A DNA stretch of 64,000 bases from Vibrio panuliri (GTDB taxonomy: Bacteria; Pseudomonadota; Gammaproteobacteria; Enterobacterales; Vibrionaceae): assembly GCF_009938205.1 (NCBI RefSeq), contig NZ_AP019655.1:1116001-1180000 (forward strand), written 5' to 3'. The notes under the pieces were generated by a model. It saw only the letters and a list, made by a program, of their open reading frames with translations. It searched no databases and was not told the DNA's origin. The stretch's first letter is position 1. The number at the start of each line of letters is the position of its first letter. Made by a program: the position numbers and the translations under genes. This document shows positions 1-9,213 of the stretch, one piece after another.

Positions 1-249
1 ATGGCAGCAGATGCATTAGTTAAAGCCGCACCAAAGTTTAACGTGCAGATCAAAGTGGAAACTCAGGGTGCAATGGGAATTGAAAACCCATTAACTCCGC
101 ACGATATTGCACAGGCAGATAAAGTATTGATTGTCTCTGATATTGAAATTGAGCAAGCAGCACGCTTCGAAGGCACCAATAAAGTCCAAATTGCGATCGA
201 AGAAGTGTTGCTAAATGTTGATAAGGTTTTCCTTGTTCATTGCCGCTAA
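1..249 (+). CDS. PTS fructose-type EIIB component, C-terminal part (5' end outside window)
   Basis: This is the end of a fructose-family EIIB domain, which carries phosphate from EIIA to the incoming sugar. The first codon in the window reads as Met but matches the internal Met of the family segment CPxGxAHTFMAA, so the active-site Cys and the true start lie upstream. Visible family features are the stretch IKVETQGAMGIEN and the following EIIB pattern with Ala-Asp-Lys-Val-Leu-Ile. The reading frame is intact to its stop. The next gene, an HPr-like/EIIA protein, begins 12 bp downstream on the same strand, so they are probably co-transcribed parts of one phosphorelay. In V. cholerae a small EIIB gene occupies the same relative position (recalled synteny). 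Confidence 0.85.
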   Translation: MAADALVKAAPKFNVQIKVETQGAMGIENPLTPHDIAQADKVLIVSDIEIEQAARFEGTNKVQIAIEEVLLNVDKVFLVHCR

Positions 250-261
250 CCCAATCTCAAT

Positions 262-1038
262 ATGAACGAGTACCAAATTACTTTCTTAGTCGACGATGTC
301 AGTGGTAGCGCTCATGTAGCTCAACCGCTTAACCGATTGGCTAAAAAGTTTAAAAGCTCGCTGCAAATTATCAATATCACCCAAGATAGAAGCGCCCTAT
401 TAAACCGACCTTCTGCTATGTTGCGCGTCGGCTTGCAGCGTGGTGACTTGTGCCAGATCACCGCAATTGGTATTGACGCAGAGCTGGCATGCTTTGTATT
501 AAAAGACATTATCAGTGAGCACTTCAGCTTAGTGGGTGCGCACATTAACTATCAATTCTCTAGCCAGTTAGCGAAGCGATTGCCACAAATTAGCCCCCCG
601 TGCGAGGTGCAATGGCACTACGCTAAAGCGCATACCCCGCTAACCAAGTTCGAGTGCTTAAAAGGTCTTGCTCAACTTATCTACCCACAAAATGCAGATG
701 AGCTAATCTTGGCATTCGTCAAACGGGAAGAGCGCTCATCAACCTGTGTGACACCCGGAATCTCACTTCCTCATGTCATGTTTGCCGACGTAACCGACGT
801 TTCTGTCGCAGTGATCAGTAATGATCAATCCATCGACTGGGCATCGCCAATGGGCGAAGTGCATATTGCGATAGCATTGGTGATGCCAAAAGCCCCTTCT
901 CGTGAGCAAATCATTGCCGCCACCAACCTCACTCGCAATCTACTCTCCGGTCAGTTAGCACAAAGGCTGTTGCTGACTCGCTCTAGTGTCGACCTGCAAG
1001 CATTGCTCATGTATGCCATGACCCGACTACTGGCTTAG
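262..1038 (+). CDS. HPr-like / EIIA (fructose-Ntr type) PTS protein
   Basis: 258 aa with two parts. Residues about 1-88 align by eye with HPr: a His (H18) lies where the phosphorylatable His would be, but the usual HTRPA context is changed to HVAQPL, so the conserved Arg is lost and one residue appears inserted. Residues about 125-258 form an EIIA domain of the fructose/Ntr type with the active-site His in GISLPH (H171). The protein should donate phosphate to the neighbouring EIIB. Whether the HPr-like part still takes phosphate from EI is uncertain, and it may be only structural or regulatory. It ends 9 bp before the convergent AraC gene. Confidence 0.8.
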   Translation: MNEYQITFLVDDVSGSAHVAQPLNRLAKKFKSSLQIINITQDRSALLNRPSAMLRVGLQRGDLCQITAIGIDAELACFVLKDIISEHFSLVGAHINYQFSSQLAKRLPQISPPCEVQWHYAKAHTPLTKFECLKGLAQLIYPQNADELILAFVKREERSSTCVTPGISLPHVMFADVTDVSVAVISNDQSIDWASPMGEVHIAIALVMPKAPSREQIIAATNLTRNLLSGQLAQRLLLTRSSVDLQALLMYAMTRLLA

Positions 1039-1047
1039 CCAAGAACA

Positions 1048-1887
1048 CTAAATAGAGCCACGATATTCTGTTGGCGTACGACCGGTACGATTCTTAAACA
1101 CGCGACAGAAGTAATTGACATCTTTAAACCCACAACGTATTGCGACTTCATTAAGTTTGAAGTTGTATTTCTTCAGCATAAACTTGGCGCGGTCAACCCT
1201 AACCCATGTAATGTAATCAGCGAGAGTCATATGACCTTGTTGGCGAAACAAACGCGATAAATGGTTGGAAGAGATACTAAAGCGTTCAGCGATACTGTCG
1301 CGCGTAATTTGGCGATGAAAGTTCTCTTGAATATAGATGCAAATCCCTTGATAGAGATCCTGAACACGGCTGTGTGATTGCTCAACAGGTTTGTCCAGCA
1401 TCGTTTTGCTGTATTGAAGTAATGCCTGCAGCAATAACTCATCCATTGGCTTTTTGTGGCTCTCACGTGCGAGCGAGCTGAGCGCTTCAAGAATATTATC
1501 AATGGCGAAACCCGAGCGAGTTTGAATACTGTGTTTTTGAACATCGTAAAAACCAGTCTCGCCTTTGCGTTTACTCACGAAGCTCAACCCCAATTGCCTG
1601 CGGCCAAACAACATACTCAAGACCGAGCAGTCAGTGTCCCAATCAGGTTTGTTCCAACAGTTGGGCGGAATAAAAATCGCGTCTCCCGGTTTAGCGACTA
1701 TCTTCTGTACTTTGCGCTCATGATCTTCCATCTCATTAACATACTCGCCATCAAGAACCAGCTCCAAGCGAGGAAAGTTAACCTGATAACTACACTCTGG
1801 TGGAGTATGGAAATCACCAGCAAACCAGATGTTATGAAATGGTTCACGCTCGCTTAATACAGAACAAATTAGGTCATGGAAAATCAT
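1048..1887 (-). CDS. AraC family transcriptional regulator, probable PTS/manA regulator
   Basis: 279 aa. The N-terminal half is a cupin-like sensing domain (LVLDGEY, then a PGDAIFIPP turn). The C-terminal 100 residues are a standard double helix-turn-helix of the AraC family: SISSNHLSRLFRQQGH for the first unit and IRCGFKDVNYFCRVFKNRTGRTPTEYR for the second. It is divergent from the EIIABC permease across a 373-bp gap, the usual arrangement for an AraC activator and its target. V. cholerae has an AraC-family gene in the same place. I infer control of the downstream permease and manA; the inducer is unknown. Confidence 0.85.
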   Translation of the reverse strand: MIFHDLICSVLSEREPFHNIWFAGDFHTPPECSYQVNFPRLELVLDGEYVNEMEDHERKVQKIVAKPGDAIFIPPNCWNKPDWDTDCSVLSMLFGRRQLGLSFVSKRKGETGFYDVQKHSIQTRSGFAIDNILEALSSLARESHKKPMDELLLQALLQYSKTMLDKPVEQSHSRVQDLYQGICIYIQENFHRQITRDSIAERFSISSNHLSRLFRQQGHMTLADYITWVRVDRAKFMLKKYNFKLNEVAIRCGFKDVNYFCRVFKNRTGRTPTEYRGSI

Positions 1888-2260
1888 CTAAGCAATCTCG
1901 ATATGCACTTATGGTGCTATAAAACAGATATAAACCTGACAAAAGAAAAGGGCTATAGTGCGCAATCACAAACTCACGAATTAGGTACAATAATACAGTA
2001 AATGCATTTATTTTATAGCCATTTCGTCCGATACCCGCAATCATTACAACGATTTATTAGATAGTTACTTAAGTGAGGAAATTTCAACAGCAATTAAACA
2101 AGTTACATATTTTCAGATCGCACTCCTTAAAGAGATCAACTTCACACTACACCATTAAGGTTACAAATATCCAGTTAATGCAATTTTTCTTCACTACCTA
2201 AGTTTTATAAAACTAACCAGAATGAGCTGAACAGATAACGATAAGAAATAGGGGTGTGAG
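1888..2260. other. Divergent promoter region between AraC gene and EIIABC gene
   Basis: This 373-bp AT-rich gap separates divergently transcribed genes and must hold both promoters. A purine-rich GGGGTG lies just before the ATG at 2261. I found no clear inverted repeat or full CRP-type palindrome, only a TCACA half site near 1965-1975. No open frame in it looks like a gene. Confidence 0.5.
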
Positions 2261-4168
2261 ATGATCACAAAACTTATTAATCAAGATTTGATTTCGCTTG
2301 ATCTTAAAGCGACGACTAAAGAAGAAGTATTCCTTGAGCTCATTGACGTGTTGCACGCTCAAGGCCGCATTTCAGATAAAGAACAGTTCCTCGCAGACAT
2401 TAAAGCACGCGAAGAATTGGGTAACACCGGATTTGAAGAAGGTGTAGCACTGCCACACGCGAAAAGTTCAGCCGTTATCGAACCTGCCGTTGTGATCGGT
2501 GTTAGCCGCACTGGTATTGAGTACGGCGCAGAGGATGGTTTGCCATCAAAACTATTTTTTATGATTGCCTCTCCTGATGGCGGCGACAATCATCATATCG
2601 AAGTGCTTGCCGAGCTTTCTTCAAAACTAATTGAAGATGGGTTTATCGAACGTTTCTTTGCTGCGCAGAACAACCACGAAGCGCTCGCTCTACTACTAGA
2701 AAAACCCGAAGAGCCAACAGCTGCCCTGCAACCTGCAGCAAGCAAAGGTTTTGTGATTGGTGTAACCGGCTGTCCAGCAGGTGTTGCGCACACTTATCTA
2801 GCCGCAGAAGCGCTCGAAAAAGGTGCCGCAGAACTGGGTTACGAGATCAAAGTAGAAACGAACGGCTCTATCGGCGTTAAAAACAGCCCAACTGACGAAG
2901 AAATTGCTCGCGCAGATGCCATTGTCGTCGCGTGTGACAAGCAAGTAGACATGGCACGTTTTGCAGGCAAACGTCTGGTTGAAACTAACGTTAAAGCGCC
3001 AATTCGAGACGCTAAGGGCTTGATCAATCAAGCACTAGAAGCGCCAGCTTATCAAGCGTCAACAAATGCAACGACTGCGTCTACCGCGGAAAAAGCCTCT
3101 CAAACACGTTCTGATCTCTACCGCTACTTGATGAATGGCGTATCGCATATGATTCCATTCGTCGTTACAGGCGGTCTATTGATTGCACTAGCATTAGCAA
3201 TTGGTGGTGAGCCTACTGAAGCGGGCATGGCGATTCCCGATGGCAGCATGTGGAACCAAATCCTAAACGTAGGTGTGGTGGCTTTCACACTGATGATCCC
3301 TATTCTTGCGGGTTACATTGCCTACGCAATCGCTGATCGCCCTGCTCTGGCTCCGGGTCTAATCGGTGGTTGGATTGCGAACAACGGCTCATTCTACGGC
3401 GCAGAAGCGGGTACTGGCTTTATCGGTGCAATCATTGCTGGTCTGCTGGTTGGTTACTTCGTGAAGTTCATTACTTCTATCAATTACCACAAGTTTATCC
3501 AACCACTTGTTCCAATCATGATCGCGCCAATTACAGGTTCGCTATTTATCGCTGGACTATTTATCTTCGTTATTGGTGCGCCAATCGCAAGCCTAATGGA
3601 CGGCCTAACGGCGATGCTAACTAGCATGAGCACAGGCAACGTCGTCCTACTCGGCATTGTTCTGGGTGGTATGGCTGGTTTTGATATGGGTGGCCCATTC
3701 AACAAAGTGGCTTTCCTATTCTCAGTCGGCATGATTGCTAGTGGTCAGACACAGTTTATGGGCGCAATGGCGTGTGCGATTCCTGTCGCACCACTAGGTA
3801 TGGCACTAGCAACTGTGCTTGGCCGTAAACTAGAGTTGTTCGAAGCATCAGAAATTGAAGCGGGTAAAGCATCAGGAGCAATGGGTCTAGTCGGTATCTC
3901 AGAAGGTGCTATCCCATTTGCGGCACAAGATCCAATGTCTGTTATCCCTGCGAACGTTCTTGGCTCTATGGTTGCAGCAGTAATGGCGTTCTCATTCGGC
4001 ATCACTAACAGCGTTGCTCATGGTGGTCCTGTTGTCGCTCTGCTTGGCGCAATGAACTTACCTGTTCTTGCTCTTGTGTGCATGGCATCAGGCGCAGTCG
4101 TGACAGCGCTGACCTGTGTAACACTTAAGAAAATCCGTAAAGCGAAACAAATTGCAGCGACTGCATAA
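2261..4168 (+). CDS. PTS EIIABC permease, fructose/mannose family
   Basis: 635 aa with domain order A-B-C. EIIA occupies about 1-150 with the phosphorylated His in GVALPHAKS (H66). After a short Ala/Pro linker, EIIB spans about 162-265 with the active-site Cys in TGCPAGVAHT (C171). A further linker leads to EIIC from about 290 to the end, a multi-pass domain with the family segments GISEGAIPFAAQDP and FDMGGPFNK. It imports and phosphorylates a hexose. The manA gene immediately downstream makes mannose the likely substrate, because mannose 6-phosphate would feed straight into the isomerase; V. cholerae VC1826 is the positional counterpart. Expression is probably set by the divergent AraC protein. 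Confidence 0.9.
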   Translation: MITKLINQDLISLDLKATTKEEVFLELIDVLHAQGRISDKEQFLADIKAREELGNTGFEEGVALPHAKSSAVIEPAVVIGVSRTGIEYGAEDGLPSKLFFMIASPDGGDNHHIEVLAELSSKLIEDGFIERFFAAQNNHEALALLLEKPEEPTAALQPAASKGFVIGVTGCPAGVAHTYLAAEALEKGAAELGYEIKVETNGSIGVKNSPTDEEIARADAIVVACDKQVDMARFAGKRLVETNVKAPIRDAKGLINQALEAPAYQASTNATTASTAEKASQTRSDLYRYLMNGVSHMIPFVVTGGLLIALALAIGGEPTEAGMAIPDGSMWNQILNVGVVAFTLMIPILAGYIAYAIADRPALAPGLIGGWIANNGSFYGAEAGTGFIGAIIAGLLVGYFVKFITSINYHKFIQPLVPIMIAPITGSLFIAGLFIFVIGAPIASLMDGLTAMLTSMSTGNVVLLGIVLGGMAGFDMGGPFNKVAFLFSVGMIASGQTQFMGAMACAIPVAPLGMALATVLGRKLELFEASEIEAGKASGAMGLVGISEGAIPFAAQDPMSVIPANVLGSMVAAVMAFSFGITNSVAHGGPVVALLGAMNLPVLALVCMASGAVVTALTCVTLKKIRKAKQIAATA

Positions 4169-4186
4169 CTCGCTATAAACTCTCTG

Positions 4187-4210
4187 GGCCTGAGCAATTT
4201 TGCTTGGGCC
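4187..4210 (+). terminator. Hairpin between EIIABC gene and manA (attenuator-like)
   Basis: GGCCTGAGCA and TGCTTGGGCC pair over 10 positions if two G-U pairs are allowed, around a 4-nt loop. It lies 18 bp after the permease stop and before manA. There is only a weak T-rich tail, so partial read-through into manA is likely. Confidence 0.5.
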
Positions 4211-4248
4211 TTGTTGCATTTCAAGCTTGCATATTTATGGTGACAATG

Positions 4249-5466
4249 ATGTCTGATTTCCGTACTGATAGTAACGCGCCCCTACAAACCATGTTCTTTC
4301 CGATGACCAATGTCATCCAAAACTACGCCTGGGGTAGTACTACCTCTGTAAACCAACTGTTCGGTATCGCCAATCCAAATGGCGAACCACAGGCTGAAAT
4401 CTGGATGGGTGCGCATCCAAATGGTTGTTCAATGGTGGAAAACCAAGGTCAAACAACCAAGCTTTCTGATCTGATTAACAGTAATATCAATGCCTTTCTC
4501 GGTGAAAGTATCGCTAAACGTTTTGGTGAACTTCCATACCTATTTAAAGTGCTCGCAGCCGAAAAAGCACTGTCTATCCAAGTACACCCAAACAAACAAC
4601 AAGCAGAAACAGGGTTTGCTCGTGAAGAGCAACAGGGTATCCCTCATACTGCTGCCAACCGCAACTACAAAGATCCCAACCACAAACCAGAGTTGGTCTA
4701 TGCGTTAACACCGTACCAAGCAATGAACGGTTTTCGTTCTATCGAGGAGGTTATTGCTAACTTCACTCGTTTAGATATTGCTGAGCTTGCACCTTTAGTG
4801 CAACAACTGGTCGACAACCAAAACCCACAAGGCTTAAGCGCGTTCTTCTCGGGCTTGCTCTCTTTGGAAGGCGCAAGCAAAGATAAAGCATTAACTGCGC
4901 TGCTTGCACACGCAAACAATTCTCAAGATCCATTAATGGCTCTAATTGTTGAACTAGAAACACAATACCCAGGTGACATCGGTCTATTTGTGCCATTGAC
5001 GCTGAACATCATCACGCTCCAACCTGGTCAGGCGATGTTCTTAGACGCAGAAACTCCCCACGCATACATTAAAGGAACAGGCCTTGAAATCATGGCAAAC
5101 TCAGACAACGTTCTGCGTGCAGGTCTGACGCCAAAATATATGGATATTGACGAGCTTGTTGCTTGTACTATTTTCGAAGAGAAGCCTTTTGATAGCCTAT
5201 TGCTAGAACCAAACGTGAACGACCAAATGCTGGAATACCCTATCCCAGTTGAAGACTTTAAGTTCGCGATTATTCCAAGTTCTGACCAACGCGTTGTCGA
5301 TATCGTTAGCGCAGAAATCCTGATGCCACTTGATGGCTCTATGACCATCACTCACAGTAACGGCCAACGCTGCGTTATTGAGAAAGGCCAATCAGTATTT
5401 ATCCCTGCATACGCACAAAGCTACACGTTGCAAAGTGATGCCCGAGTCGCGCGCGCATACAGCTAA
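4249..5466 (+). CDS. manA: Mannose-6-phosphate isomerase, class I
   Basis: Interconverts mannose 6-phosphate and fructose 6-phosphate in the cytoplasm. The start of the recognisable family sequence is FFPMTNVIQNYAWGS. Metal-site segments are present (SIQVHPNK, the KPEL Glu, and the later PHAYIKGTGLEIMANSDNVLRAGLTPKY block, here split over residues about 265-300). I place the start at 4249 (405 aa) because GGTGA lies 5 bp upstream; an ATG at 4291 would give a shorter protein beginning MFFPMTN, and non-ATG starts further upstream are less likely. It follows the PTS permease in the same direction, completing the uptake-to-glycolysis route. Vibrios commonly have a second manA elsewhere. Confidence 0.93.
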   Translation: MSDFRTDSNAPLQTMFFPMTNVIQNYAWGSTTSVNQLFGIANPNGEPQAEIWMGAHPNGCSMVENQGQTTKLSDLINSNINAFLGESIAKRFGELPYLFKVLAAEKALSIQVHPNKQQAETGFAREEQQGIPHTAANRNYKDPNHKPELVYALTPYQAMNGFRSIEEVIANFTRLDIAELAPLVQQLVDNQNPQGLSAFFSGLLSLEGASKDKALTALLAHANNSQDPLMALIVELETQYPGDIGLFVPLTLNIITLQPGQAMFLDAETPHAYIKGTGLEIMANSDNVLRAGLTPKYMDIDELVACTIFEEKPFDSLLLEPNVNDQMLEYPIPVEDFKFAIIPSSDQRVVDIVSAEILMPLDGSMTITHSNGQRCVIEKGQSVFIPAYAQSYTLQSDARVARAYS

Positions 5467-5490
5467 CCACTGCTTAGCTACCCATAACTA

Positions 5491-5514
5491 AGCCCTGCAA
5501 TGCGGGGCTTTTTT
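5491..5514 (+). terminator. Rho-independent terminator after manA
   Basis: AGCCCTGC and GCGGGGCT form a stem with one G-U pair around a short loop, followed by TTTTTT. It lies 24 bp downstream of the manA stop. Confidence 0.85.
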
Positions 5515-5680
5515 GTAAGGACACACACCTTAAGACCAAATACCCATTACCTATCCTTCTGGGGACAGGCACCTCAAATCACGCCAGAAAAGGTTATAGC
5601 TATAGGGACAGACAGCCTAAATCTTGCGTATATTTTAATTCTCGCAACAATCAGAACTAGTCTTACAGGGACAGTCGCTA
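5514..5680 (+). repeat. Left cluster of RAYT-associated REP-like repeats
   Basis: Four imperfect copies of the consensus CTTACAGGGACAGGCACC occur at about 5514-5530, 5557-5573, 5599-5616 and 5662-5680. The first begins in the manA terminator tail. They share the GGACA core and vary after it. The same motif lies inverted on the other side of the transposase gene and in a separate array near 41.2 kb, which ties the repeats to the RAYT gene. Confidence 0.75.
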
Positions 5681-5883
5681 TAAGTTGTCACTATTAGTTA
5701 AAAACGAAAAGCAGGTTGATGTTCGTTTGAACGAAATCTTTGCGATTAAAATTTGCGTCTTAACACTCTGAGTGGTTGAAATGTAGATTGGAAGCTAGAA
5801 GAAGGAAATTAGATTATTGAGATATCGACCTGAACAAGCTGAAGATCACAAACGTGGTAGTAGTGATCACTAGCTTGTGCCAT

Positions 5884-6846
5884 CTACCCATCTAAACGAA
5901 ATAGATGAACCCGCCTCTTGCTCAATGTCTGCTTTACGACTTCTCGACGCCCAGCACAACCGATCATCACTGCTCGACTTCGCTCTAGGTCTATACAAGC
6001 GGAGAGCCAATTTGTCTGTTTTATGTTTATTCGCTGCAATATTGGCGGTACGTGGGAACTTAGCATGGCTTTATCCTTTCGATATTGACGAGCAGTCCAA
6101 TCAACAAGCTCAATGTAATCCTCGAATGTGAAAGGAATACCATTGAGTTTTGCACGTGCAAGATGACCCACAAAAGGATACAAAGGCGGACATTTACTTC
6201 GCGAATTTTTCAACGCCATTAGGCGCGCTTTGATAGAAGTAAACTCGGACTCTTCCGGCGTTTTTGCGCACCCCGCCCGCAATGGGTTTAAATCCACGTA
6301 GGCCATTGCAGCAAGCAAACCCTTCTCATCGAGCAAAGCTTGGCTTCTAAAACGGCTTTCCCAAAAGTGCCCGCGACAATCATCTTCCTGATTCGCTTTG
6401 CATGAAACGTAAAAGTTCAACTCTTTCATAAACCAACTAATGTTCCACAAACGAGAGCGCCACGAACCGATAACTTGTAAGCAGGCATCCATTTCAGCCT
6501 CACTACTCAACTGCCCCGCAAGCCAACGTTCCACTAGATTCGGTAATCGATGCTCTTTTCGCCACCGCTCAACGACCTCTCGGTCAGATAAACGCAGCGC
6601 TTTCTCTCGATTAATGTGCAACACCAAATGGTAGTGATTGCTCATTATCGCGTACGCACAAATGTCGATACAGTAAACCTGAGAAAGCACGCGAATTTTC
6701 TGCTGGATCCACTCTCGACGATGTTCATAACTCTGCTCAGTAACAGGATCAACCCCACATAAATAACTACGCCGTACGCAGCGAGAAACGCAGTGATAGT
6801 AAGGCGTTGCTTCTACCGAAACTTGTTGTTTTCTAGCCGTAGTCAT
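5884..6846 (-). CDS. REP-associated tyrosine transposase (RAYT, Y1/IS200-like)
   Basis: 320 aa single-strand-type transposase. The metal-binding HUH pair is visible as SNHYHLVLH (H71 and H73), and the catalytic Tyr is in MAYVDLNPLRAG (Y183). The block GHFWESRFRSQALL is also typical of this large family. There are no IS200-type terminal genes or target duplication; instead the gene is bracketed by short repeats in opposite orientation (5514-5680 and 6971-7020). This is the arrangement known for RAYTs, which mobilise or maintain REP sequences. The gene lies as a separate insert between manA and the next PTS unit, and appears intact. It is not likely to serve sugar metabolism. Confidence 0.9.
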   Translation of the reverse strand: MTTARKQQVSVEATPYYHCVSRCVRRSYLCGVDPVTEQSYEHRREWIQQKIRVLSQVYCIDICAYAIMSNHYHLVLHINREKALRLSDREVVERWRKEHRLPNLVERWLAGQLSSEAEMDACLQVIGSWRSRLWNISWFMKELNFYVSCKANQEDDCRGHFWESRFRSQALLDEKGLLAAMAYVDLNPLRAGCAKTPEESEFTSIKARLMALKNSRSKCPPLYPFVGHLARAKLNGIPFTFEDYIELVDWTARQYRKDKAMLSSHVPPILQRINIKQTNWLSACIDLERSRAVMIGCAGRREVVKQTLSKRRVHLFRLDG

Positions 6847-6970
6847 ACTGATTCCCTGTTATCAATAAGTGATAATTCTGCTTAGGCTAGAAATTTCCCA
6901 CTGACACGACAAGATTACACAACCCAATCTACAGGAGAGTTAACACCAACTCATACTTTGCTTACTTTAT

Positions 6971-7020
6971 GGTGTATGTCCTTGTAAGAAAGAGAGCGTT
7001 GAGGTGTGTGTCCCTGTAAG
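6971..7020 (-). repeat. Right pair of RAYT-associated REP-like repeats
   Basis: GGTGTATGTCCTTGTAAG (about 6971-6988) and GGTGTGTGTCCCTGTAAG (7003-7020) are reverse complements of the consensus CTTACAGGGACACACACC found on the left side. The two copies are 32 bp apart and lie 130-180 bp upstream of the next PTS gene, so they may also affect its leader or promoter. Confidence 0.8.
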
Positions 7021-7151
7021 AAAATAATGACCGCTATCACACTCAGATTTCCTTGGTACAAAAGTATAGTGATTGGATTTTTTTTGCTATTTCGCCATTT
7101 AAGTAATTGGATTAATTTTAACTCAGAACATAAACACCCTGAGTTAAAAAA

Positions 7152-7592
7152 ATGATTACAACACTAACCAACGTCAATTTAATTAAGCACCAACTTCAAG
7201 CCAACAATAAAAAAGAAGTCTTTGAAGAACTCGCTCAAGCTTTATTTGAAAATAACCGTATTAGCAGCAAAGAAGCCTTTCTAGCCGACATCGAAACTCG
7301 TGAGGAAGTCAGCGTGACTTCGACTGAGGGTATCGCCTATCCGCACGCCAAGAGCAAAGCGGTTATTGAACCTGCTATTGCAGTTGGCGTGAAACAAGAA
7401 GGCATCGAATACGGTGACGAAGATGGCATTAAGCCAACAGTATTTTTTATGATTGCTTCACCAGATAACGGTGCTGACCATCATATTTATGTACTACAAG
7501 AACTGTTCGGAAAATTCAGTGATGAGTTTATCGAAGAAATTAACAATGCACAAAACCAAGAACAGATTTTAAATATTTTAATCAATTCATAG
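7152..7592 (+). CDS. PTS fructose-type EIIA component
   Basis: 146 aa single-domain EIIA with the phosphorylated His in GIAYPHAKS (H65). It closely resembles the EIIA domain of the permease at 2261 (shared pattern YPHAKSKAVIEPAI, and FFMIASPD), so the two probably come from one ancestor. It is followed after 11 bp by an EIICB protein that lacks its own EIIA, so these two genes together make a complete enzyme II. The start at 7152 follows a purine-rich stretch; an unrelated RAYT insert lies upstream. The sugar is probably fructose or a related hexose, inferred from family only. Confidence 0.9.
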   Translation: MITTLTNVNLIKHQLQANNKKEVFEELAQALFENNRISSKEAFLADIETREEVSVTSTEGIAYPHAKSKAVIEPAIAVGVKQEGIEYGDEDGIKPTVFFMIASPDNGADHHIYVLQELFGKFSDEFIEEINNAQNQEQILNILINS

Positions 7593-7603
7593 GTGGAATA
7601 ATT

Positions 7604-9010
7604 ATGAGTACCCTAACAGCTCAAGCTACCAATAATAATAGTGATCTCAAAAAGACACTTAGCACTTTAAAGGGGCACCTACTTTTTGGTACCTCTCATA
7701 TGTTACCTTTTATCGTTGCTGGTGGTGTTTTACTTGCTCTTGCGGTAATGGCATCCGGTAAAGGTGCCGTTCCTGCAGATGGCCTACTTGCTGATATTTC
7801 CAACATCGGGATTAAAGGTCTAGTTCTATTCCCAATCATCCTAGGTGGTTTCATCGGTTACTCAATCGCTGATAAACCAGCGCTTGCTCCAGCGATGATT
7901 TCATCTGGCATCATGGCAGACATGGGCGGCGGCTTCCTAGGCTGTATCGTAGCGGGTTTCATTGCGGGTGGTGTGGTTTTCCAGTTAAAGAAAATTCCAT
8001 TGTCACCAAACATGACGGCTCTAGGCGCATACTTTATCTACCCACTAATCGGTACGCTAGTTTCTGCGGGTATCGTTCTATGGGGTATCGGTGAGCCAAT
8101 CAAACTGTTCATGGCTTCTATGAACGAATTCTTAGCCTCAATGGCTGGTGCATCGAAAGTAGTTCTAGGTACTATTCTAGGTGGTATGACTGCATTCGAC
8201 ATGGGTGGTCCAATCAACAAAGTAGCAACGCTATTTGCTCAAACTCAAGTTGATACACAACCATGGCTAATGGGTGGCGTTGGTATCGCTATCTGTACGC
8301 CTCCTCTAGGTATGGCTCTTGCGACTTTCCTATTCAAGAAGAAATTCACTAAAGAAGAGCAAGAAGCAGGTAAAGCAGCGGCAATCATGGGTTCAATTGG
8401 TATCTCTGAAGGTGCTATCCCATTCGCAGCAAATGACCCAATGCGCGTTCTTCCTTCAATCGTAGCGGGTGGTATCGTAGGTTGTGTATTCGGTTTCCTA
8501 ACTGACATCCTACTGCATGCACCATGGGGTGGTCTAATTACAGCGCCTGTTTCAAGCAACATTCCAATGTATGTCGTAGGTATCGCACTTGGCTCTCTAA
8601 CTACTGCGCTAATCGTTGGTTTTTGGAAACCAGTAGCAGAAGAGCAAGCTGAAGAAGAAACTGAAGTTGCAGCACCAGTTCAAGCAGCGGCAGCAGCGCC
8701 TGTTGCAGGTGAAGGTGAGTACGATGTAGTTGCAGTTACTTGTTGTCCTTCAGGCGTGGCACACACTTTCATGGCAGCAAAAGCACTAGAAAAAGCAGGC
8801 GCAGCAGCGGGTATCAAGATCAAAGTCGAAACCCAAGGTCAAAACGGCATCCAAAACCGCATTACTGACCTCGATGTAGCCAATGCAAAACTGGTTATCC
8901 TTGCTCATGATATCCAAGTTAAAGATGCACACCGATTCGCTAACTCTAAAGTGATTGAGTGCTCAACCAAAGAAGCGATGAAGCAAGCAGCAACCCTGAT
9001 TCAATCATAG
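7604..9010 (+). CDS. PTS fructose-type EIICB permease
   Basis: 468 aa with domain order C-B. EIIC fills about residues 25-345, multi-pass, with the family blocks FDMGGPINK and GISEGAIPFAANDP. An acidic and then Ala/Pro-rich linker (about 346-370) leads to EIIB, whose active site is VTCCPSGVAHT; the Cys before Pro is C381 and C380 is an extra Cys. AGGTGG stands 8 bp before the ATG. With the EIIA gene directly upstream it forms one transport unit. The inverted domain order relative to the permease at 2261 shows domain shuffling between the two systems of this locus. Confidence 0.92.
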   Translation: MSTLTAQATNNNSDLKKTLSTLKGHLLFGTSHMLPFIVAGGVLLALAVMASGKGAVPADGLLADISNIGIKGLVLFPIILGGFIGYSIADKPALAPAMISSGIMADMGGGFLGCIVAGFIAGGVVFQLKKIPLSPNMTALGAYFIYPLIGTLVSAGIVLWGIGEPIKLFMASMNEFLASMAGASKVVLGTILGGMTAFDMGGPINKVATLFAQTQVDTQPWLMGGVGIAICTPPLGMALATFLFKKKFTKEEQEAGKAAAIMGSIGISEGAIPFAANDPMRVLPSIVAGGIVGCVFGFLTDILLHAPWGGLITAPVSSNIPMYVVGIALGSLTTALIVGFWKPVAEEQAEEETEVAAPVQAAAAAPVAGEGEYDVVAVTCCPSGVAHTFMAAKALEKAGAAAGIKIKVETQGQNGIQNRITDLDVANAKLVILAHDIQVKDAHRFANSKVIECSTKEAMKQAATLIQS

Positions 9011-9059
9011 ATTGCTCTGCTCTATCACCTGAAATAAGTTAGAGTTCCCCCCTCTACAA

Positions 9060-9088
9060 AACCGACACCTAGCGTGTCGGTTTTTTTA
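9060..9088 (+). terminator. Rho-independent terminator after EIICB gene
   Basis: ACCGACAC and GTGTCGGT form a perfect 8-bp stem around a short loop, followed by a run of seven T. It ends the EIIA-EIICB transcription unit. Confidence 0.9.
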
Positions 9089-9213
9089 TTTCACTGCTCT
9101 CACACCAAATTGCGTGCTCACTCGAAAAACTTCACCACTAAAGAGCGGTAAGTTTTTACATAGAACAGAGAAACACATAGATTTCTAGCCAACAGCCACT
9201 AACTCACCCTTTT

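Noticed and set aside
1..3. ATG at the first base as a true start codon
   Set aside because: It matches the internal Met of the EIIB segment after the active-site Cys, so the gene begins outside the window.
5500..5697. 65-aa frame downstream of manA
   Set aside because: It starts inside the manA terminator and runs through the REP-like repeats.
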